From: Streptomyces spirodelae
Lineage (GTDB): Bacteria > Actinomycetota > Actinomycetes > Streptomycetales > Streptomycetaceae
NCBI RefSeq assembly: GCF_017676385.1
Contig: NZ_JAFFZN010000004.1
Location: forward strand, 248,001 to 312,000
Direction of reading: 5' to 3'
DNA length: 64,000 nt
Part shown: positions 9,033 through 17,758 of the stretch, piece by piece
How positions within the stretch are numbered: position 1 is the first letter of the stretch
How the letters are laid out: each line of letters opens with the position of its first letter
Translations under genes and position numbers: made by a program
Notes under the pieces: generated by a model
Seen by the model: only the letters and a program-made list of their open reading frames with translations
Database searches by the model: none
Told to the model about the DNA's origin: nothing

Positions 9033-9937
9033 GCCTGACGGCCCTCCGCGGCTCCCGTGACACCCCTGACGCTCGCGGCACTCGTGGCACCCGACGGTGG
9101 ACTTCGATCGGCGACGGTCCCACCCCGACGGCGGGGCGCGTCCTGGCCTACGCCGTGTTGATCGGCCTGTCCATCGTGGTTCTGGCGCCTGTCGTGTGGG
9201 CGGTGCTGTCGTCCTTCAAATCGCAGAGCGAACTCGCCCAGGTGCCCCCGTCGCCGCTGCCCTCCTCGCTGCGCACGGAGAACTACACCGGGGCGCTGAG
9301 CTCCTTCGACTTCGCGCTCTACCTCAAGAACAGCGTCATCGTGACGGTGGGGGCGACGCTGCTCACCGTCGTCATCAACACGATGTGCGCCTATGGCCTG
9401 GCCAAATACAACTTCCGCGGCCGGAACCTGCTGTTCCTGGTCGTCCTCGGCACGATCATGATCCCGCTTCAGCTGATCTTTATTCCGGTCTACCAGATGG
9501 CCGCGCAGCTGGGGCTGGTGAACTCGCTGTGGGGACTGATCATCCCGCCCGCCGCCACCCCGACCGGGGTGTTCCTGCTGCGCCAGTACATGCTCACCAT
9601 CCCCGACGAACTCATCGCCGCGGCCCGGATCGACGGCGCCGGAGAGTTCCGCATCTTCACCCGGATCGTGGTACCGCTGAGCGGTGCGGCCATCGCCGTC
9701 GTGACGATCTTCTCGGTGATGTGGCGGTGGAACGACTTCCTCTGGCCGCTGATCATCAGCCAGGACCAGTCGAAGTACACGCTGCCCGTTGCCCTGGCCC
9801 AGTTCAACAGCCAGCTCGTCGCACCGTTCAACTACATCCTGGCCATGTCCGTGGTCAGCATGCTCCCCGTCGTGATCATCTTCCTGGTGCTGCAGCGCCA
9901 CATCGTCCGCGGCATCGCCAGCACCGGCCTGAAGTAG
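9029..9937 (+). CDS. Sugar ABC transporter permease (MalG type)
   Basis: This 302-residue second permease subunit has six membrane segments and the ATPase-contact loop AARIDGAGEFRIFTRIVVPLSG. The ATG at 9029 overlaps the stop of the first permease (ATGA) and a GGAG site precedes it. The first 35 residues form a Thr/Arg/Gly-rich cytoplasmic tail with a repeated RGTRGTRR feel. Together with the MalF-type partner it forms the membrane channel for the binding protein encoded upstream. An 80-base gap with two imperfect direct repeats separates it from the next gene. Confidence 0.92.
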   Translation: MSLTALRGSRDTPDARGTRGTRRWTSIGDGPTPTAGRVLAYAVLIGLSIVVLAPVVWAVLSSFKSQSELAQVPPSPLPSSLRTENYTGALSSFDFALYLKNSVIVTVGATLLTVVINTMCAYGLAKYNFRGRNLLFLVVLGTIMIPLQLIFIPVYQMAAQLGLVNSLWGLIIPPAATPTGVFLLRQYMLTIPDELIAAARIDGAGEFRIFTRIVVPLSGAAIAVVTIFSVMWRWNDFLWPLIISQDQSKYTLPVALAQFNSQLVAPFNYILAMSVVSMLPVVIIFLVLQRHIVRGIASTGLK

Positions 9938-9940
9938 CCC

Positions 9941-9988
9941 GTCGCCCAGTACTGGCAACGAAGCAGTCCGTCGCCAGTACGGCAACGC
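9941..9988. repeat. Imperfect direct repeat between transporter and catabolic genes
   Basis: The unit GTCGCCCAGTACTGGCAACG at 9941-9960 is followed by a near copy, GTCGCCAGTACGGCAACG, at 9970-9987. The first copy contains the palindrome CCAGTACTGG. The pair sits between the last permease stop and the ribosome site of the 922-residue gene. It could be a regulator site, an mRNA-processing element or a simple duplication. Confidence 0.5.
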
Positions 9989-10017
9989 AGCCCAGCAGCC
10001 CAACAAGGAGTCCACGT

Positions 10018-12786
10018 ATGCAGGAAGGCAACGAGACCGGTGATGCCGGAATCCGGCATCCGGCGGACGCCGGGCGCACAGTGCACGCGCTCGACGCGCG
10101 CGGCACCGTGCGGGACTGGCTGATCAGCCCCGCCTGGGGGAGACCGGCTGACGACCTGGACAAGTACCTCGCCACCGAGGGAGACCCCTGGGGGGAGCGG
10201 GGCCGGTGGCAGCTGACCAACGGGCCGGACGTCACCCCCCTGAAGGAGGAGCTCCACCGGCACCGCCCGCTGCGGAGGGAACCCGTCACCACCCCGCCCC
10301 TGGAGGGCGGCCCGGTCCGCTGCACAGGACCGGACGGCACCGAGCACACCGGGACCTGGCGGCGCGTCCACACACCGGCCGACGGCCTGGTCGACTGGAG
10401 CGAGTTCTGCTTCACCCCGGAGTACCGTACGGCCCTCGCGGCCTGTGTCCTGGAGGTCGACCAGGCCGAGTGGCGGACGCTGCGCCTGGCCGCCACCGGG
10501 CCCGTACTGCTGTTCGTGAACGGTGAGCTGGCCGGCGAGTCCGGCACGGTCACCTACATGGAACCCGCCGAGCAGTCCGTACGGGTCTGGCTGCCCTCCG
10601 GAACCTCCACGGTGGTCGTCGCCACGTGGCAGGTCGCCTTCCGGGAGTGCCGCCATGTGGTGCGGCTGCGCGTCCACGGCCTGCCGGTCCGGGTCGTGGT
10701 GCCGAGCAAGGGCGCCTGCGAGCACACCTCCGCCGTGGCGGAGCGCATCCTGGACGCCGTGGGCGTCCCGCGGTGGGGGACGACCAGCGGCGAGGTGACG
10801 ATCACCGGCCCGAAAGGTGCAGCACTGCGGGTGGACGGGGCGGGGCGTACCCGTCGGGTCCGGCTGACCGCCGGGCGCGCGACCGTACGGCTCGACGGCG
10901 ACCACGGCGACCACGGCGACGCCGCGGACCCCGAACGACATGACACCAGCGCTGCCGACGCCGAGAAGGATGAGAGAGGCACCGGCAGCGCGTCGATGCT
11001 GTCCACCGGGACGACCGTGCTGCGGATCGCGATGGACGACGACCGCTGCCCGGTGTACCGGGAGTTCCCCGTCGCCGTGCTGCCGAGCAGCTACCGAGCG
11101 GCCCCCGAAGGCCCCCGCGCCGAGCGGCGTGCGGAGTTCCTGCGGCACGCCGCGCGTACGGAGGGAACAGCGGGCGAGCTGGCCCGCGCGCTCGGCGACC
11201 CGTCGTACCAGGTGACAGCCTCCGGCCTGGCCAGGGCCCTGTGGATGATCGACAACCGCGCGGACTGCGCCGACTTCGAAGCCGTTGGCCTCCTCCACCT
11301 CTGGCACCGGATACCCGCCGACCGCTGGGAAGCCGGCCTGCGCGCACGCGTGCGCGCCGCCATTCTGGGATTCAAGTTCTGGATCGACCAGCCCGGCCTC
11401 GACGCCATGTGCTACTTCACCGAGAACCACCAGCTCGTCTGGCACACGGCCGAACTGCTGTGGGGCTCGGCGCTGGCCGACAGCGCCTTCGCCAACACGG
11501 GCTGGACCGGCGCGCGGCACGCCGCCCACGCCCGGAGCATGGCGGTGGCATGGATGCGCCGCAAACTCGCGGGCGGATTCAGCGAGTTCGACTCCAACGC
11601 CTACCTCGCCATCGACCTGCTCGCGCTGGTGACCCTGGTCGAATACGCCGAGGACGAGGAGGTCGTCCAGCTCGCCGCCGGGGTTGCCGACCGGGTGCTG
11701 TTCAGCCTCGCGGCCAACTCCTGGCGCGGCATCCACGGCTGCGCCCACGGCCGCTCGTACGTGTCCACCCTGCGCTCCTCCCGACTGGAGGAGACAGCCC
11801 CGATCATGTGGGTGTGCTTCGGCACGGGAGCGCTGAACGAGGCTGTGCTGCCGGCTGCCGCGGTCGCCACCGCGGTCCGCTACCGGATGCCCGACGCCAT
11901 CCGGCACACCGCACACCACCTGCCCGAACGCTGGTGGGGGCGGCAGAGCTACCGGGGGGAGTACCGGCCCACCCACGACCTCCTCGCGCGCCCGTACGCC
12001 TCCGACCTCACCGTCTACAAGACTCCCGACGCGATGCTCTCCTGCGTGGGCGACTACCGTCCGGGGCTGCCCGGACTCCAGGAGCACATCTGGGGCGCCA
12101 CACTGGGACCCGAGACACAGGTCTACGTCACCCACGCACCCAACGCCTCCACATCCCCCTCGGCCCGCCCCAACGCGTGGGCCGGCAACCGCCTCCTCCC
12201 CAGGGCCCGCCAGCACGAGGGGACGGTCCTGGCGCTGTACCGAATCCCCGGTGACGACGCGATGGGCTACGCGCACGCGTGGTTCCCGGTCGCCGAGTTC
12301 GACGAGTGGCTGCAATACGGCGTGTGGACGGTGGGACGCAAGGGGGACGGCTATGTGGCCCTCGCGACCGAGGACGGCGCGCTGCTGGCGGACGCGGGAC
12401 CGGAAGCGCGGCAAGAGCTGCGTCCGCGCGGTCCCGGCACCGCCTGGGTGTGCACGGTTGGGCGGCGCGCCCTCCACGGCGAACTCGGCGACTTCGCGCG
12501 CGCACTCGGCACCCCCCGGTTCGGACCCGACCGGGTCGGGTTCCGCACCCTCGAGGGCACCGAGCTGGCTCTCAGCTGGGACGGGCCGTTCACCGTGGAC
12601 GGACGCCCCGCCGATCTCGCCGAGGACGGAACCGTCGCCCCCGTCCCGCAGCTCGACAACCCCTGCGCACGCCTGGAGTTCACAGACGCGACGCTGACCA
12701 TCGCTCCGTCGGCACCGGCGGGCGCGGCACCACACGTCATCGACCTCCAGTGGGGTCGCAAGGTGACCGGGACGGAGGACGCATGA
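10018..12786 (+). CDS. Large predicted carbohydrate-active protein, family not recognised
   Basis: The 922-residue product shows no signal peptide, so it should be cytoplasmic. Residues about 60-235 look like a beta-rich carbohydrate-binding or sandwich module (LRLAATGPVLLFVNGELAGE). An acidic low-complexity linker follows at about 297-325. Residues about 380-700 are rich in paired helices with aromatic/His motifs (CYFTENHQLVWHTAELLWG, GGFSEFDSNAYLAIDLLAL), suggesting an alpha/alpha toroid. The end (about 700-920) is beta-rich again. This layout resembles polysaccharide lyases of the heparinase/chondroitinase type or intracellular six-hairpin glycosidases. The AAGGAG site at 10005-10010 supports the ATG at 10018. 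The gene overlaps the GH105-like gene by 4 bases and shares its operon, so it probably processes the imported uronide. The exact reaction cannot be read from the sequence. Confidence 0.75.
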   Translation: MQEGNETGDAGIRHPADAGRTVHALDARGTVRDWLISPAWGRPADDLDKYLATEGDPWGERGRWQLTNGPDVTPLKEELHRHRPLRREPVTTPPLEGGPVRCTGPDGTEHTGTWRRVHTPADGLVDWSEFCFTPEYRTALAACVLEVDQAEWRTLRLAATGPVLLFVNGELAGESGTVTYMEPAEQSVRVWLPSGTSTVVVATWQVAFRECRHVVRLRVHGLPVRVVVPSKGACEHTSAVAERILDAVGVPRWGTTSGEVTITGPKGAALRVDGAGRTRRVRLTAGRATVRLDGDHGDHGDAADPERHDTSAADAEKDERGTGSASMLSTGTTVLRIAMDDDRCPVYREFPVAVLPSSYRAAPEGPRAERRAEFLRHAARTEGTAGELARALGDPSYQVTASGLARALWMIDNRADCADFEAVGLLHLWHRIPADRWEAGLRARVRAAILGFKFWIDQPGLDAMCYFTENHQLVWHTAELLWGSALADSAFANTGWTGARHAAHARSMAVAWMRRKLAGGFSEFDSNAYLAIDLLALVTLVEYAEDEEVVQLAAGVADRVLFSLAANSWRGIHGCAHGRSYVSTLRSSRLEETAPIMWVCFGTGALNEAVLPAAAVATAVRYRMPDAIRHTAHHLPERWWGRQSYRGEYRPTHDLLARPYASDLTVYKTPDAMLSCVGDYRPGLPGLQEHIWGATLGPETQVYVTHAPNASTSPSARPNAWAGNRLLPRARQHEGTVLALYRIPGDDAMGYAHAWFPVAEFDEWLQYGVWTVGRKGDGYVALATEDGALLADAGPEARQELRPRGPGTAWVCTVGRRALHGELGDFARALGTPRFGPDRVGFRTLEGTELALSWDGPFTVDGRPADLAEDGTVAPVPQLDNPCARLEFTDATLTIAPSAPAGAAPHVIDLQWGRKVTGTEDA

Positions 12787-13898
12787 CACCGGTAACCGCC
12801 GCGCGCGGCCTCGACACCAGCCAGGCGGCACTGGCCGAAGCGCCGCTGCCGCCCGCCGCCCCCGAGGACCTGCAGCCGGCGCTGCTCGCCTCCACCGCCG
12901 CACGTATCGCCGACCGGGCCGAGACGATGGGCCTCACCCAGTGGTTCTGGGGCGAGGGCGTCGTGCTCCAGGGAATGCTGCGCCTCGCCGAAGCCACCGG
13001 AACGCCCACCCGCCCCTTCGTCGCCGCGTTCGTCGACCGGCACCTGCGCGAAGGCATCGAACCCGGCCACATCAACCACCTCGCACCCGGCGCCGCCTGC
13101 GCCGACCTGTACGGGATGACCCAGCAGCAGCGCTACGCCGACGGCTGCCGCCGGCTGCTGCACTGGCTGCGGCACGCCCCAGAGGTCACCCGGGCGCCGG
13201 GCGGTGCACTTGAGCACTGGCCCGGTGGGGTATGGGCGGACACGGTGTACATGGCGGGCACGTTCCTCATCCGCTGCGGCCTGCACACCGCTCGCCCTGA
13301 ACTCGTCACCGAGGCCGGCGAACAGATCCTCGCGCACGCCGAGGTGCTGCAGCACCCGGGCACCGGCCTCTACGCGCACGGCTCCCACGAGGGCCGTACC
13401 ATCTGGTGCTTCTGGGGAAGGGCCAACGCCTGGACGGCGCTCGCGGCCGCCGAGTACCTCGAAGCGGCGCCCCGTGCCGGTGCCGACCCGGAGATGACCG
13501 ACCGGGTCCGCGTCCTGCTGAGCCGTCAACTCCTCGCGCTGGCCGACCATCAGCCCGCGCACGGCGTGTGGGACGTTCTGGTCGACGGGCAGCCGGAGAA
13601 CCGCGGCATCCTCGAGACCTCCGGCACGGCAGGCATCACGGCCGCGATGTTCCGCGCCGCGGCACTCGGCATCGAACCGGAGCGCCTGCGAGCATCGGCC
13701 TGGCGCGCGCTCGCCGGACTGCACGCGTACGTTGCCGAGGACGGCACGCTCACCCGCACGAGCGCGGGCACAGTCCTCCAACTCGTCCCCTTCGGCTACT
13801 CCGTGATCCGCGACGACACCATCCAGCCCTGGGGCCAGGGCCTCGCCCTGCACGCGTACGCCGCCGCGCTCACCGACCTGGCGCGGCACCGTCCCTGA
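12783..13898 (+). CDS. Unsaturated uronyl hydrolase, GH105/GH88-like
   Basis: This 371-residue alpha/alpha-barrel protein matches the length of YteR/YesR-type enzymes, which hydrate the 4,5-double bond left by polysaccharide lyases and release 4-deoxy-5-keto-uronate. WADTVYMAGTFLIRCG contains the aspartate corresponding to the family's general acid, and further helix-pair motifs include MGLTQWFWGEGVVLQGML near the start and ETSGTAGITAAMFRAA later. The ATG at 12783 overlaps the preceding stop (ATGA). The product of this enzyme is the substrate of KduI, encoded immediately downstream, so the gene order follows the pathway. GH88 versus GH105 cannot be decided by eye. Confidence 0.85.
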   Translation: MTPVTAARGLDTSQAALAEAPLPPAAPEDLQPALLASTAARIADRAETMGLTQWFWGEGVVLQGMLRLAEATGTPTRPFVAAFVDRHLREGIEPGHINHLAPGAACADLYGMTQQQRYADGCRRLLHWLRHAPEVTRAPGGALEHWPGGVWADTVYMAGTFLIRCGLHTARPELVTEAGEQILAHAEVLQHPGTGLYAHGSHEGRTIWCFWGRANAWTALAAAEYLEAAPRAGADPEMTDRVRVLLSRQLLALADHQPAHGVWDVLVDGQPENRGILETSGTAGITAAMFRAAALGIEPERLRASAWRALAGLHAYVAEDGTLTRTSAGTVLQLVPFGYSVIRDDTIQPWGQGLALHAYAAALTDLARHRP

Positions 13899-13918
13899 CG
13901 ACACAACGGAGGTCATCC

Positions 13919-14743
13919 ATGGAGGTCAGGCACACCACAGGCCCTGATCAGGTCCCAGGTATGGACACGGAGGAGCTGCGCTCGCGCTTCCTCGTCCAGG
14001 ACCTGTTCGGCACCGACGAGGTCCGCACGGTCTACAGCCACGAGGACCGGATGGTCATCGGCGGCGTCCGGCCGTCCGGCGCGACGGTACCGCTGCTCAC
14101 GGCGGATCCGCTGCGCGCCGACCAATTCCTCGCTCGCCGGGAACTCGGCGTCGTCAACGTGGGAAGCGGCCCCGGCACCGTCACGGCCGACGGCACGGAA
14201 CACCAACTGGGCACCAAGGAGGTGCTCTACGTCGGCCGGGGCACGCGAGAGGTCGCCTTCACCGGTGACGGCTCAGCGGCCTTCTACTTGGTCTCCACCC
14301 CCGCGCACGCCACCCACCCCACCCGCAAGGGCGGCCTGCAGGACGCGACCCCCGTGCACCTGGGCGAACAGCGCACGTCCAACGAGCGCACCATCTACAA
14401 GTTCATCCATGCCGACGGCATCCAGAGCTGCCAGCTCGTCCTCGGGATCACCGAACTGGCCGAGGGAAGCATGTGGAACACGATGCCTGCCCACACACAC
14501 GACCGGCGCACCGAGATGTATCTGTATTTCGGCTTGGATCCCGACCAGCGCGTCGTCCACCTCATGGGCCGCCCGGACCAGACCCGCAATCTGATCGTCG
14601 CCGGTGAACAGGCCGTGATCTCGCCTTCCTGGTCCGTCCACTGCGGGTTCGGCACCGGCTCCTACGCCTTCGTGTGGGCCATGGGCGGCGAGAACACCGA
14701 CTACACCGACGTCGAGGCGTATCCGATCACGGAGCTGCGATGA
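13919..14743 (+). CDS. kduI: 5-dehydro-4-deoxy-D-glucuronate isomerase
   Basis: This 274-residue KduI interconverts 5-keto-4-deoxyuronate and 3-deoxy-D-glycero-2,5-hexodiulosonate. The cupin zinc site is visible: PAHTHDRRTEMYLYF supplies two histidines and a glutamate (about residues 191-198), and WSVHCG supplies the fourth ligand. The length equals the usual 275-280 residues of the family. The ATG at 13919 has an ACGGAGG site about 7 bases upstream. The gene lies 20 bases after the GH105-like gene and overlaps kduD by 4 bases. The enzyme is cytoplasmic. Confidence 0.95.
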   Translation: MEVRHTTGPDQVPGMDTEELRSRFLVQDLFGTDEVRTVYSHEDRMVIGGVRPSGATVPLLTADPLRADQFLARRELGVVNVGSGPGTVTADGTEHQLGTKEVLYVGRGTREVAFTGDGSAAFYLVSTPAHATHPTRKGGLQDATPVHLGEQRTSNERTIYKFIHADGIQSCQLVLGITELAEGSMWNTMPAHTHDRRTEMYLYFGLDPDQRVVHLMGRPDQTRNLIVAGEQAVISPSWSVHCGFGTGSYAFVWAMGGENTDYTDVEAYPITELR

Positions 14744-15531
14744 CCCCCCTGCTCAGCCCGCCGTCCAACCCAGAGCCCAACCCCCTGTTCGACCTGCGCG
14801 GCCGTACAGCCCTGGTGACCGGTTCCCGCACCGGCATCGGCAGCGCGATCGCGGTCGGCCTGGCCCAGGCCGGGGCCGACCTGGTCCTCCATGGCCACCA
14901 CGACGACCTGGACGATACGGCGCGGCAGGTCGAGGCCGCCGGCCGGAGCGCCCGACGGTGGATCCGCGATCTGTCCTCCACCGAGCACCTTGCCGAGGAG
15001 GCCGGCGAGGTGCTGGACGAGACACCGGTGGACATTCTCGTCAACAACGCGGGCATCATCCGCCGGTCCCCGGCCACCGAGATGGCGGACGAGGACTGGG
15101 AGGCCGTCCTGACCACCAACCTCGACGCGGTGTTCACCCTCACCCGGGCCGCGGGCACGCGGATGCTGGCACGCGGCTCTGGGAAAGTCGTCAACATCGC
15201 CTCGCTGCTGTCCTTCCAGGGAGGCATCAACGTCGCCGGATACACTGCGAGCAAGCACGCGGTCACGGGCCTGACCCGCGCCCTGGCCAACGAATGGGCC
15301 GGCAGAGGCGTCCAGGTCAACGCCATCGCCCCCGGCTACATCGCCACCAACAACACCCAGGCCCTGCGCTCCGACCCGGCGCGCGAACCGGAGATCAGAT
15401 CCCGCATCCCCGCGGGCCGCTGGGGCACCCCCGAGGACCTGATCGGAGCCGCGGTGTTCCTGGCCGCCCCGGCCTCGGACTACGTCTGCGGTCACGTCCT
15501 CACCGTCGACGGCGGGTGGCTCGCCCGCTGA
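14740..15531 (+). CDS. kduD: 2-dehydro-3-deoxy-D-gluconate 5-dehydrogenase
   Basis: This 263-residue short-chain dehydrogenase has the cofactor motif TGSRTGIG, the structural NNAG and the catalytic Ser...Tyr-x3-Lys (NIASLLSFQGG, then YTASK). Together with the adjacent kduI this supports KduD, which reduces the diketo acid to 2-keto-3-deoxygluconate using NAD(P)H. The ATG at 14740 overlaps the kduI stop (ATGA). No KDG kinase or aldolase gene follows in the window, so the last steps must be encoded elsewhere. The operon appears to end here, since the next 1.2 kb holds only gene fragments. Confidence 0.92.
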   Translation: MTPLLSPPSNPEPNPLFDLRGRTALVTGSRTGIGSAIAVGLAQAGADLVLHGHHDDLDDTARQVEAAGRSARRWIRDLSSTEHLAEEAGEVLDETPVDILVNNAGIIRRSPATEMADEDWEAVLTTNLDAVFTLTRAAGTRMLARGSGKVVNIASLLSFQGGINVAGYTASKHAVTGLTRALANEWAGRGVQVNAIAPGYIATNNTQALRSDPAREPEIRSRIPAGRWGTPEDLIGAAVFLAAPASDYVCGHVLTVDGGWLAR

Positions 15532-15661
15532 GCCCCGTGGGAGTTGCTGTGTCCCCGGCCGTCTCGGCGGTCCGGTGAACCGGCTGTCGCGGGCGTGGGG
15601 ACGCGGGCCAGGGAGGCACTCGCGGTCGGCTTGTGGCCTCCAGGCCCCCATACCCGAATCT

Positions 15662-15975
15662 CTATCCTCTCCAGACCTGCCCCTGCACGGTCCGGAGCCT
15701 CCGCTGAGATGTGGTGCTCCAGGTGGTGATGGCGGCGAGGGTGGCCAGGGCGAGACTGATGGCCATCACCGCGGCCATGGGGGCGGGACTGTGCGTGCCG
15801 AACAGGCCGACCAGCGGGGAGGCGGCTGCGCCGAGGAGGAACTGGCCGCCTCCCAGCAGCGCAGAGATGGCTCCTGGTAGGGCTCGTCCGCGGCGTTGCG
15901 CGATGGTGACCACGGCGGGGAAGAACACGCCGAACGCGGTGACGGCCAGCAGCAGGCACAGCCACGTGATCGGCA
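15662..15975 (-). pseudogene. C-terminal fragment of Bcr/CflA-type MFS drug exporter
   Basis: About 105 codons ending in TAG at 15662 read as the last three to four membrane segments of a multidrug MFS protein (WLCLLLAVTAFGVFFPAVV, ALLGGGQFLLGAAASPLVG). The N-terminal three quarters are missing: upstream the frame turns into unrelated sequence. It is the first of three gene pieces lying side by side. Confidence 0.7.
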
Positions 15976-16074
15976 TGGCCCAACCGCAGATCGGCGGCGC
16001 CGTCGCGCTGGCCGCCCTCGCCGCGACACTGCCACCCTGGCCCATTGGTAAGCGAAAGCGTTCCACTCTGAGGA

Positions 16075-16182
16075 GGGCCGCACTGGCCCGGCCCTGCGCA
16101 GCTCGCCGAGCAGTCGCCTGATCACCACCGGGTTGGTGTTCGCGCTGGTCGCGATCTGCTCAGAGGTGGCGACCTCATGGCT
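16075..16182 (-). pseudogene. Fragment of Rrf2-family regulator winged helix
   Basis: A 36-codon stretch on the minus strand reads SHEVATSEQIATSANTNPVV followed by IRRLLGELRRAG. This matches the recognition-helix region of Rrf2-type regulators (TSEQIA...NPVVVRRLL). Neither the start nor the C-terminal half is present. It lies between an MFS piece and an SDR piece, consistent with deletion inside a former regulator/exporter/dehydrogenase locus. Confidence 0.6.
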
Positions 16183-16199
16183 TGGCGCTGGTAGGGACC

Positions 16200-16355
16200 G
16201 ATCCAGGCCAGCGCGTGCGCGGCAAGGGGGCGAAGGCCGTCGCATTCCAGTCCGACCAGGCGGACACGATCCGGGCGCCGGCGCTGATCGACGGCGTGGT
16301 CGCGCACTTCGGCGGCCTGGACATCCTCGCCAACAACGCGGCGATCTCGGTGGAG
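16200..16355 (+). pseudogene. Internal fragment of short-chain dehydrogenase
   Basis: About 50 codons (GAKAVAFQSDQADTIRAPAL through HFGGLDILANNAAIS) match the middle of SDR enzymes, including the NNA motif. The Rossmann start and the Tyr-x3-Lys active site are both absent. It is transcribed away from the Rrf2 fragment, the arrangement often seen for intact Rrf2/SDR pairs. Confidence 0.65.
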
Positions 16356-16733
16356 CAGGGCCGCAAGGCCGACCATGGCCAGCAGACCATGGTCCCCATC
16401 CTTCCGCCGTCAAGGCGAAAGTCGCCGAGGATCTCGACAGCAACACCTCGCTGACGTCGACATGCATCATTCCGTCAGCCGTGCGGTCGGAACCCGGGCG
16501 AAACGCGTAGCGCGGCTCGCTGTGACGGTTGTTCGGCACCCGACGGGTGCTCGGGCATCCTGGCCTGCCCAGGCACGGGTCGATGCCCAGTGCCGTGCCC
16601 GGCTTGTTCGTACTGGCGGGCCAAGTGGCCCTCCCGGGGCGGCCTGACGGCCACTGGCCCCTCGGGCCGCGCGAGCCGAGGCTGGGACAAGAGACGGCCG
16701 CTGGCCGGCAGCGTTCCGGAACAGGAGTGGGAA

Positions 16734-17615
16734 ATGGGTGGCTCAGTGATCGTCGGGGTGGACGGTTCCGCCTCCAGCCTTGACGCGGTCGACGTCGCGG
16801 CCCGCGAGGCGCGCCTGCGCGGGGTGCCTCTGCGGCTCGTGCACGCCTTCGGCCACGCGCCCGGGCACCTGCCAGGCGACGCACCGGCGTGGAGCCCGGC
16901 CGACCACGGTTTGGAGCCGATGGTGCACGGAGTAGTGGCACGCGCCGAGGAGCGGGCGCACGCGGCTGCGCCGGACATCGAGATCACTCGTTCGGTCGTG
17001 GCCGGTGAGGCGCTGGACGTACTGGAGATCGAGTCGCGGTCGGCGGCGCTGGCGGTGGTCGGCAGTCGGGGCCTGTCCGGCTTCGCTGGGCTGCTGCTGG
17101 GTTCGACAGCGGTGCACCTGGCAGCACACGGCCGCTGCCCGCTCATGGTCGTGCGCGGCCGCCCTGATCCGGCCGGTCCGGTTGTGGTGGCCGTGGACGG
17201 CTCGAAGGCCGGGCAGGCGGCGGTGCGGTTCGCGTTCGCCGAGGCCGCGTTGCGCGAGGCACCCCTGGTGGCGCTGCACGTGTGGAACTCCTGGAGCGAA
17301 GGCGCCTACGAAGGCCCCGGCGACCCTCTGACCTCTGTCGTGGCCGATGCCGACCGTCTCCGCGAGGCCGAGCAGCGCCTGCTGGATGAGACTGTGGCCC
17401 GCCTGCGGGAAGACTTTCCCCGGATTGCGGTCGAGCGACGCCTGGTGCGCTCCCGGATCCGTCCCGCCCTCATCGACGCGAGCCGCTCGGCGCAGCTGGT
17501 AGTGACCGGGGCGAGGGGGCGCGGTGGCTTCACCGGGCTGCTGCTCGGCTCGGTCAGCCAGGCTCTGCTCCACCACGCCCACTGCGCCGTCACCGTCGTC
17601 CGCGGCGAGGAGTGA
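16734..17615 (+). CDS. Universal stress protein, two UspA domains
   Basis: This 293-residue tandem UspA protein keeps the nucleotide-binding signature in both halves: GSRGLSGFAGLLLGSTA in the first and GARGRGGFTGLLLGSVS in the second. Both match G-x2-G-x9-G-S/T, unlike the universal stress protein at 1976-2845, whose second site is degenerate. The ATG at 16734 has AGGAG 7-8 bases upstream, and the product begins MGGSVIVGVDGSASS. It stands alone between gene debris and a VOC gene. A general stress or dormancy role is inferred from the family. Confidence 0.92.
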   Translation: MGGSVIVGVDGSASSLDAVDVAAREARLRGVPLRLVHAFGHAPGHLPGDAPAWSPADHGLEPMVHGVVARAEERAHAAAPDIEITRSVVAGEALDVLEIESRSAALAVVGSRGLSGFAGLLLGSTAVHLAAHGRCPLMVVRGRPDPAGPVVVAVDGSKAGQAAVRFAFAEAALREAPLVALHVWNSWSEGAYEGPGDPLTSVVADADRLREAEQRLLDETVARLREDFPRIAVERRLVRSRIRPALIDASRSAQLVVTGARGRGGFTGLLLGSVSQALLHHAHCAVTVVRGEE

Positions 17616-17758
17616 CCATGTCTCCGCAGCCCTCCACCAGTGCGATCCCGGAGGTGCGACCCGGACGGAAGCGGTGACGGAGTCAGCCGGCCCTGCCGCC
17701 GCTCAGGGAGGCCCTGCGGCCGCGAGTGGCTCCGGTCCCCAAGGCTGTGCAACGGGTG

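Noticed and set aside
9832..12903. A 1023-codon open frame on the minus strand opposite the 922-residue gene
   Set aside because: It is a shadow of GC-rich coding DNA: its composition is Gly/Arg/Val-rich, it has no domain, and the plus-strand frame has proper ribosome sites and ATGA overlaps at both ends.
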